A DNA stretch of 64,000 bases from Albugo candida (taxonomy: Eukaryota; Oomycota; Peronosporomycetes; Albuginales; Albuginaceae): the NCBI GenBank assembly GCA_905220665.1, contig CAJNAR010000155.1, forward strand, positions 248,001 to 312,000, read 5' to 3'. The position numbers and the translations under genes were made by a program. A model generated the notes under the pieces. It saw only the letters and a list, made by a program, of their open reading frames with translations, was not told the DNA's origin and searched no databases. Positions 57,621 through 64,000 of the stretch are shown in pieces (within the stretch, counting starts at the first letter, position 1; each line of letters starts with the position of its first letter).

Positions 57621-58385
57621 AGAGGCGATCATGTTTGTGTGAAGAGTTAGGAGTAATCTGCAGTTGGTTGTGTATATTCAATGCGCTTTGCTAGAGGCAC
57701 CCAGCTTTTTATCAGGTTTCTCGATGCCAATTAAGCTTCTTATTCAAATAAGCTTGCGAAAATCTAATTCTTTTACTACGATTACTCGGATTGATCAGTC
57801 AGAGTACTACGAGTTAGTACAAATTTGTTAGGGACGCAGGTTGAATTTTATGTCACGTACGAGTATCTCTCACTGATACTGTAGTAAAGAAGAATTAGAC
57901 TATCTTCAACACGTGAACGTCTTTGAAACAAATATATAGATTCTTTTAGTTCCACGTTATAGTCATTTGGCCCTGGCGGTTGTATTTTCGCTCCAACTTT
58001 AAGATTGCATACTAAGACCAGTATCAATGATTTGATTATCAAAACGCTGTAGGAGTTTACTGAGCATTCCATTTTTAAAAGCTCACTACGTGATTGGTTA
58101 ATCGATACGAATAGATTCTATTCAATCAGTTATGTCACATAAATATGCTCTATTTTGTATGAAGAATCAGCACTTCAACCCTTCCCGCTGGCCTGGATCG
58201 CACGCATTTGCTTCGTCACATATATATTTAGCTTCAATTTTGTATGCAGCATCCAAGTCTTTTTTATGTCGGAGACATGATCGTACAAACCTGCAACAAT
58301 GCTGTTCAAGAATCACTTCACAAAAGAATAATCAAACGCGACCTTATATCCTTATCCTGTACTTTCGATTATACTTATCAAAACA
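57621..58385. other. Intergenic interval with a possible small secreted protein
   Basis: The + strand holds nothing recognisable. The minus-strand frame at 57848-58072 is listed separately. No repeat or RNA gene was seen. Confidence 0.4.
57848..58072 (-). CDS. Candidate small secreted protein
   Basis: A 74-residue ATG frame whose first 28 residues look like a signal peptide: basic/polar start, hydrophobic core SVLIIKSLILVLVCN and a small-residue exit (LKVGA). The mature part begins with KIQPPGPNDYN and has no cysteine pairs. No RxLR motif is present; an RRSRVED run lies inside. Oomycetes secrete many such short proteins, some acting on hosts, but this one is unassigned. The frame may be chance; it sits alone in a noncoding stretch between the atlastin-like gene and a paralogue pair. 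Confidence 0.35.
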   Translation of the reverse strand: MECSVNSYSVLIIKSLILVLVCNLKVGAKIQPPGPNDYNVELKESIYLFQRRSRVEDSLILLYYSISERYSYVT

Positions 58386-58838
58386 ATGGGCGTTCAAGAG
58401 TTGCCAATGTATGTGATTGGACGTGAGGCGACATCTATCACATCGACTAATTCGTCAAGAATGTCGACATGTCGGTCTTCGATTTTGTCAGCATCTGACG
58501 AATATGCGCGATACCGGTTCAAACAAGCCAGAGCGGACCACCATGTCTACTCAATCACGCCGGAAAGATTGGAGCAACAGCGAAAGATATTGCGTCAGAT
58601 CGAGCATTTAAAACGGCTGATCATTGAGAAGCATCCCGAGAAGAAGACACGATTTAGTCTGAGCCATATGCGACACGTTGGAATTCCTCCAGTGGTTATT
58701 CCAGAACAATTTGATTCTCGAGCTGCCCGAACTCTTGTAGCTGGAAAAAATGTACCATTCACACGCAGTATGTGGCAGAATCAAAAGAAGAATGTGCGAC
58801 ACTTGGATGTGATTGTCGAACGATATCGATACAGCTGA
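58386..58838 (+). CDS. Unknown protein, paralogue 1 of a convergent pair
   Basis: A single exon of 150 residues that I do not recognise. The N-terminus is Ser-rich and variable; residues 64-148 form a conserved basic part starting RQIEHLKRLIIEKHPEKKT, then RHVGIPPVVIPEQF and RTLVAGKNVP. The same blocks occur in the gene at 59338-59778 (about 60% identical by eye over 87 residues), so they are duplicates. No hydrophobic segment or known domain is present. High Lys/Arg content suggests nucleic-acid binding or nuclear location, which is a guess. Confidence 0.6.
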   Translation: MGVQELPMYVIGREATSITSTNSSRMSTCRSSILSASDEYARYRFKQARADHHVYSITPERLEQQRKILRQIEHLKRLIIEKHPEKKTRFSLSHMRHVGIPPVVIPEQFDSRAARTLVAGKNVPFTRSMWQNQKKNVRHLDVIVERYRYS

Positions 58839-59337
58839 TGCTCTAATGTGCAACTTGACAAGAAATCCTCCACTGCACTCACATAATTACGACTTGGTAA
58901 TGAACTGACGTGGCAGTATAAAAGTACACGTCTGAGGTACTAACGTTGGTGTGGAATGATCTGATTCCATAAATTCCATAATTCACTGTTCCATATTCTT
59001 TCCTTCAATCGCTTGTCTTTCTCCACACCAGAGACTGGTGTTGCGACTAGGTTCGTTGCAATTGAATAATTAAATTCTGTTATTTAATGACTTACTGTTG
59101 CGACAATAACATTTCCTGTTATTTTCGCATAGAATCGACAAGTAAGATTTTACAATATTGTCGTCGGACAATAGGGCACTTGGTATAAATAATATTGATA
59201 TAAGTACACGTTCACGTGTCTAGCTACAGTAATAGTAATACTCTGGGATGCGGTACCATGCCAATGTTTTCCGTTGATACAGTGGGTTACAGGTTATAAG
59301 TTATGTGGTATTACATTGTACTCCAACAGCTATTTCT
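58839..59337. other. Spacer between the convergent paralogues
   Basis: About 500 bases at the 3' ends of both genes. AT-rich. No coding frame or repeat was recognised. Confidence 0.5.
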
Positions 59338-59778
59338 TCATCCATAGCAGTATTGTTCTGAGATCACATCTAATCGCCGTGCGGCCTTCTTTTGATTTTC
59401 CCACATTTGTTTCGTCAAAGGTATTTTCTTCCCCGCCACTAATGTCCGAATCGCCCGACGATTGTTGAGTTGTTCAGGTATGGTCACTGGGGGTATACCC
59501 ACATGACGCAGATGACTAATGCTGAATCGAGTCTTTTTCTCTGGGTGCTTTTCCACCAGTAACTGCTTCAATTGGTCAATCTGCCGCACAATCTTTTTCT
59601 GCTGCTCTTGTACTTCAGGCGATACGGTTCTTGATTGGTTCTTGGGTGGGCTCTTTTCGATTCGATACTTTGAATGTCCACTCGTACGTTTGGTATTCTG
59701 TACACGTTCACGACTGTGTTTAGACTCTCTTGACGATACTCGACGAAGCGCGTAGATTGCGGGCTCGTGTGCTCCCAT
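59338..59778 (-). CDS. Unknown protein, paralogue 2 of a convergent pair
   Basis: A single exon of 146 residues, convergent with the previous gene. Shared blocks: RQIDQLKQLLVEKHPEKKTR, SHLRHVGIPPVTIPEQL and RTLVAGKKIPLTK. The N-terminal third is Arg/Lys/Ser-rich (SRESKHSRERVQNTKRTSG) and not alignable with paralogue 1. No known domain. The two arose by local inverted duplication, older than the big arms because their identity is much lower. Confidence 0.6.
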   Translation of the reverse strand: MGAHEPAIYALRRVSSRESKHSRERVQNTKRTSGHSKYRIEKSPPKNQSRTVSPEVQEQQKKIVRQIDQLKQLLVEKHPEKKTRFSISHLRHVGIPPVTIPEQLNNRRAIRTLVAGKKIPLTKQMWENQKKAARRLDVISEQYCYG

Positions 59779-60525
59779 AATATAAGGTGGAAATCGAGTT
59801 GGTTCTTGGAGGAAATTCGAGAAATGATTAGCCTAACTCGTTTTACGATCGTTGTGTCCACACAATAAATTGGTGGTGATCGCAAGTGTGGCGTACGATC
59901 ATAAACCTGAGCACTCATTTATCTTCTACGGTATACAGAAATCAAATACCCTGCATGTGACGGAGCAAATGCGTGCGAGATTGGAATGCAGGGTTCGGGC
60001 GGGGTGAGGTTTCTAATGAATCTTCAAGGCTTAAACCCTGAGCCCTTGGGAAAACGTTGCTATACAACCCAGGAGCAGACATTACAAAATGTGACGGACG
60101 CGTTCTACACACCCGTAATCAACTCTCGTGTTGGTGGCACCAGCCAATCATATAAGCACATTGGTGTGACTCTTGATAGTGGTTTCAGGTTCAACATCCA
60201 CGCCATTGCGACAACCTATCGAATATTTGTGAAATGAGCTGTGCCTTAATTTTGCTGTTCTGTGTGATCCGACGGTGAATAATCAGCCAAAATGACTTGT
60301 CCGAACCATTAAAATTTCCAAAGATTCATTTTTATTCTCAGCTAGAGAGGATTTTCCCGCACTCTCGTCAAGCACTTGGTCTTCATTTGTCATATACTGC
60401 TACAAATTGTCGAAAGTGGACATGATATTCTAGATTAGAAACATTTAAAATATGTGACAATCCTAATCTTGACAAATTACATATCACGATTACTTGTTAA
60501 TCGTAATTAGTAGCACCTGTACGTT
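59779..60525. other. Intergenic, upstream of the VPS9-like gene
   Basis: An 83-codon ATG frame at 59986-60237 (MQGSGGVRFLMN...) has no feature, and nothing supports it as a gene. The rest is the upstream region of the VPS9-like gene (plus) and of paralogue 2 (minus). Confidence 0.45.
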
Positions 60526-62360
60526 ATGGACGTATCCGATGCAATGTTGGAAGAATTGATGGGAGGCGATTGCGATTATCTACCGAGTCAACAGGCTTCT
60601 GCGCTTCGAAATTCACAGCAAGAAGGCTCGACGTGTACTATACGAGATAAGAGTAGTGGAATCGATGAAGGCTGGATCGAGAACGCAATGCTCGATTCTT
60701 TATACTTGGAAGAAGCGCTATTCGACTCGCAATCTAGCTCTCTGGAAGTTTCACATGACAAAGGCGCTGGTCGGCAAGGATGTAAGAAAGAAATACGAGT
60801 TGAAAAGCACCAACCATCGCAATTTAATGCGCATGCGAACATTTCTGATCCAACACAAACCTTAAAGTCTTCAGGCAGTAGTGAATCGATACAATTTAAA
60901 CAAAGGCATACTTCAGCCCGATCTCAACAGAATATATTGCCGGCACATCAACAAGAAATCACACCGACGTTATCTGCTTCTGAATATATTAAAGCAAATC
61001 AATTGCAGCTCCCTGCTAAATGCGACGCGTCTCTTGTCTTTCAACTTGCACAACACAAAATCGAAATGCTTAGGAAACGATTGGGCAGTATGGTAAAGAC
61101 CAATGCTTTTGACTTTACTATTGCGGAAACTTATTTTGATGACGCGTCAGGCGATTTAAAAGTGAAACCCCAATGTTCCCTGAAGGTGCGCTCTACTATA
61201 AGAAGTACTACGGCAGAGTATTCAAATCCACGAAACGCGATTCTCTGGACGCGGTTAAATGATCGGATTTTGCGGGTTGAAACTGACGCAAAAGCGGTCG
61301 CAAATGACATCGCTTTTCAAGAAAAATTAAAGTATACGTTTCGTAATCCTACTGGTAGTAAATCTCCCAATCAAACAGAGGCTGCAGCGAGAATCGATGG
61401 GCTCAAACACCGTCTAAAGGCAATTCTTCAGACTCAATTACGTAACATTTTTCAGCTCGATCAGATTCCTGAAAGTCAAAAGCACTCGCTCAACGCATCA
61501 TCTTCCATTTCTTCCTGTTTCCAGCACTCTATCGGCCATACTCTTCTCGATTTTGCAGCGATCTTCCATCGCGTTTACGGTGCTTTCATCGTCGAAGAAT
61601 CCAAAAAATTGCCACCAGGAACACAAATCCTATGGCAATTACTCCCACTCGCAGCTACCGATGTAAAACAAGTCGCAAAGATTCTTAATACGCTTATTAT
61701 GGAGCGGTATTCACACTTACAATTCAAAGAGGAGACAAATAATACAGAGACTCGAGAAATTCGACAGTTTGCCAAAGAATGTGTCAATGAGATCGTAATG
61801 GATGCAATCACTTACCATTTGGCGCCAACAATACAGTCACTTTACACGTGTTCTTACGCTCTCGAAGATGCTTTTTTTGCAAAGTGTTGTGAGAACTTGA
61901 GGTCAGACCCTTCAAATCTTTTTCGGGCACTCAATATATCCATGAAGACGAGCGGTGATCCCTTGGATCACATCAAATCTATGTACGACTCGTATCGTGA
62001 AGCTATCATTTTGATGGAGGAAATGCAATTGGAAATATCTTTATCGATTTTACTTCAGAGATGTACTCAGATATGCAAGCTGATACAGAGAACGAATCAA
62101 AGCATAAGGTGAAGAGTTTGCGATTCTATAAAATTTGCTGATACGTTGTTGGTAGGTCGTCTTTAGATATGCGGAAATCGCTTGCATTTGTTATTATTGC
62201 ATCGCCGAAAGCGTGCCAGCAAATATATTCTCGACTGGCGATGCTGGGTAGTCTGGGCAAATATTCGTTTTATCAGTCGGAAACTTCGGTAGATGAGCTG
62301 TTTGATATCGCTGGAGCTGTGGAACATTTGACTTCACACTTTATATCGCTGCAAAGCTGA
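60526..62360 (+). CDS. Helical protein with a divergent VPS9-like C-terminus
   Basis: Two exons (60526-62108 and 62156-62360) give 595 residues. The first 150 residues are polar and probably disordered. Helical segments follow; near residues 420-560 a pattern resembling the VPS9 helical bundle appears (DAITYHLAPTIQSLYTCSYA, LEDAFFAKC). The C-terminal exon resembles the VPS9 core: LAFVIIASPKACQQIYSRLA, then YSFYQSETSVDELFDIAGAV, comparable to the DDLLPIL/YYLTS part, but without the canonical Asp and Tyr residues. By family VPS9 proteins activate Rab5-type GTPases; lack of key residues makes activity doubtful. An unrelated helical protein is possible. Confidence 0.5.
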
Positions 62361-62445
62361 GTGCGGATGAAGTTCATGTGTACATTTACGAAGTTTGAGA
62401 GATAGCGGAAGCGGTACAAACAAGGAATTCTTAAGGCGAATCACG

Positions 62446-63691
62446 TTAAGCATCATATTCCATGAGAGCAAGTGTGTTTGTATCTGGTATTCTAACTTCC
62501 GGCTTGACGCCACTTTCAGTGTCAAACGCATCCAATAAAAGTGGTTCAACTTGATTCGACTTTGGATCGCTTTTTTCTTCACGAATAGTATTCTCAGATG
62601 GAACTGGAGGCATTCTTCCTGCTAAAAAGCACACTTTATGTTCCTGCAGATACTTTTCCCAATCAAATTGCTGTCGTTTGTACAACTCCAGAGCAGCTAG
62701 AGCATCCTCGACCTAAAGAGCCAAAAGTTTAGCGATTACAATCATTTGATCCACATAACTTACAGAATCGTGCTCTCCTTCTTGGATAGACCTCTTGAGA
62801 AACTCAGCTGCTAGTGTTTTTAATGACCGTGGAAGAAGTTTCTACGTGAGTGAATGTAAGAGGCCGGATAGCATTTTTCATCCTCAAACTTTCTCCTCAC
62901 CGTCCCGTTCTTCCGATAGCGCATGTACGGGCGATATCGAGCTGTATCACGAGTTTGACGCTTTGGATGGCTCAACATAAGCGCCTAACAAAAATGTGAG
63001 TCATCACTTCCTCCATTCAATAAAATTTGATGCACCTGAAAGTCATTTTTTAAAGCATGGCCGACCACGATTTTGTCCTTTAGAAGCGCTCCAACTTCTT
63101 TCAGACACTAAAAGAAATGAGAAAATGTACACGACCAAAGCTAAAGATTCATTGATACCTGTGAGAACGAGATCGCATTTTTAAAAGAGCGAGGTCGGAT
63201 TCCACTCACTCGCGTTCGATAATCTGGAAGCACTCAAATTGTCAATACATTGAGTATCTTTAGTGAGGATGAGACTCACCTGTGACTTTCTCGACCGGAC
63301 TTACTGTGCGATCAAAAAGCACATTTCCATCAAAATCGATGATGCTACAACGCGCTAAGGCATCCTGTCGTCCATCGGTCCCAACACCTACCATTTCACA
63401 ATCCATTGCTAAGATATCGGATTTTTTGATCCATTTGGCGATCATTGACTCCTTCTTAAGCTCTTTTTGTAATAACTTAGTAGCTGTCTTGGCAGATTGT
63501 GGATTCAAATCGCATTTTTTCAAGGCCATGCGTGAGACTTGAATTTTGGCTTTCATTGCGTTCCAATTTGCATCAGGAAGCTTTGCGTTAAGAGATGATG
63601 AGGTTGTTTTGCATAATTTTGTTGGTTTGGGTGCATGAGCTGCAGAATCTTTGCTCTTTACCGAGTCATTAATCCTGCGCTTAATCGCCAT
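62446..63691 (-). CDS. REXO4: REXO4-like DEDDh 3'-5' RNA exonuclease
   Basis: Six exons (63691-63280, 63223-63159, 63107-63036, 62984-62901, 62841-62764, 62712-62446) give 325 residues. ExoI motif: ILAMDCEMVGVGTDGRQD with the catalytic D-x-E. After the first splice: VTDYRTRVSGIRP, then the ExoII part VVGHALKNDF and KRQTRDT, and the ExoIII region SLKTLAAEFL..I..GEHDSVEDALAALELY with the H-x4-D pattern. The N-terminus is basic, as in nucleolar exonucleases. REXO4 family members trim ribosomal RNA precursors (yeast Rex4). A C-terminal extension after residue 245 is acidic and not conserved. It converges with the VPS9-like gene; stops are 85 bases apart. Confidence 0.88.
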
Positions 63692-64000
63692 GAGCGCACT
63701 ATTACAATACCGATATTCACCGATATGACCACGTCAGTGAGTTTCATCGTGTCGGTGGTGTAATACCATTGGCCAAAAGACCACGCACACCATTTTAGGA
63801 TTAGGCCCTAGACGGACTGTAGTGATGGACGCATCCATTAGCAAGGATTTGACTTGAATAAAATTAGAGTTTTGAGGTTCCAGGATAGTAACATCAAGTA
63901 ATTAAAGAGCCAAAGTTTTGTCTTAGAAAGCTGGTGATATAATGGACTCTTTCATTTCAAGCAGTACAAATATTCTTATGCTTATACAAAGCCAACGACA
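63692..64000. other. Upstream region of REXO4 to the window edge
   Basis: Probably the REXO4 promoter. No frame or repeat was recognised. Confidence 0.5.

Noticed and set aside
59986..60237. 83-codon ATG frame as a gene
   Set aside because: No domain, no homologous look, and no partner frame.

Overview
The window looks like a compact eukaryotic genome, most likely an oomycete and possibly a white rust (Albugo-like). That placement is inference. It rests on tightly packed genes on both strands, introns of about 45-75 bases (GT..AG, many per gene), and protein architectures typical of oomycetes: PH/VPS9/ankyrin/RasGEF fusions, PX-PDZ proteins and WRKY19-like Cys/His repeats. I could join the exons of most genes with a consistent reading frame, and product lengths match the families. 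There are no bacterial operons, rRNAs, CRISPR arrays or insertion sequences, and I saw no convincing tRNA.

Left part (1-20875): the 3' part of DNA topoisomerase 3-beta; a 1789-residue PH-VPS9-ankyrin-RasGEF signalling protein; EMC2 (ER membrane protein complex); an NT5DC-type HAD 5'-nucleotidase; VPS53 (GARP tethering complex); a one-repeat MYB protein; a microcephalin-like triple-BRCT protein; and MAF1 (RNA polymerase III repressor).

Centre (20943-41880): the main structural feature is a large inverted duplication. Arm A (about 22001-28063) and arm B (about 35784-41846) are reverse complements, about 6.06 kb each, separated by about 7.7 kb. Feature coordinates in the two arms always sum to 63847, so the arms align without net insertions or deletions, with roughly 1% substitutions by eye. 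Each arm carries a GTPBP1/2-like GTPase, an HSPA13-like Hsp70 ATPase, a WRKY19-like Cys/His-repeat protein, and the 3' end of a PX-PDZ coiled-coil gene. That last gene is complete only next to arm A, so arm B is probably the derived copy. The spacer holds the rest of the PX-PDZ gene, a type I L-asparaginase and an ABC1/ADCK kinase.

Right part (41880-64000): peroxisomal-type acyl-CoA oxidase; a small glycine-zipper membrane protein; V-ATPase subunit a; a Hook-like coiled-coil motor adaptor; an ankyrin-DHHC palmitoyltransferase; an unrecognised protein with a Tudor-like patch; an atlastin-like ER-fusion GTPase; a possible small secreted protein; a convergent pair of unknown paralogues; a divergent VPS9-like protein; and the REXO4-type exonuclease.

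Membrane traffic is a common theme: VPS53, two VPS9-type proteins, Hook, DHHC, atlastin, PX-PDZ, V-ATPase and EMC2. Nothing suggests co-transcription. Neighbouring genes are mostly convergent or divergent, with gaps of 60-200 bases between many pairs.
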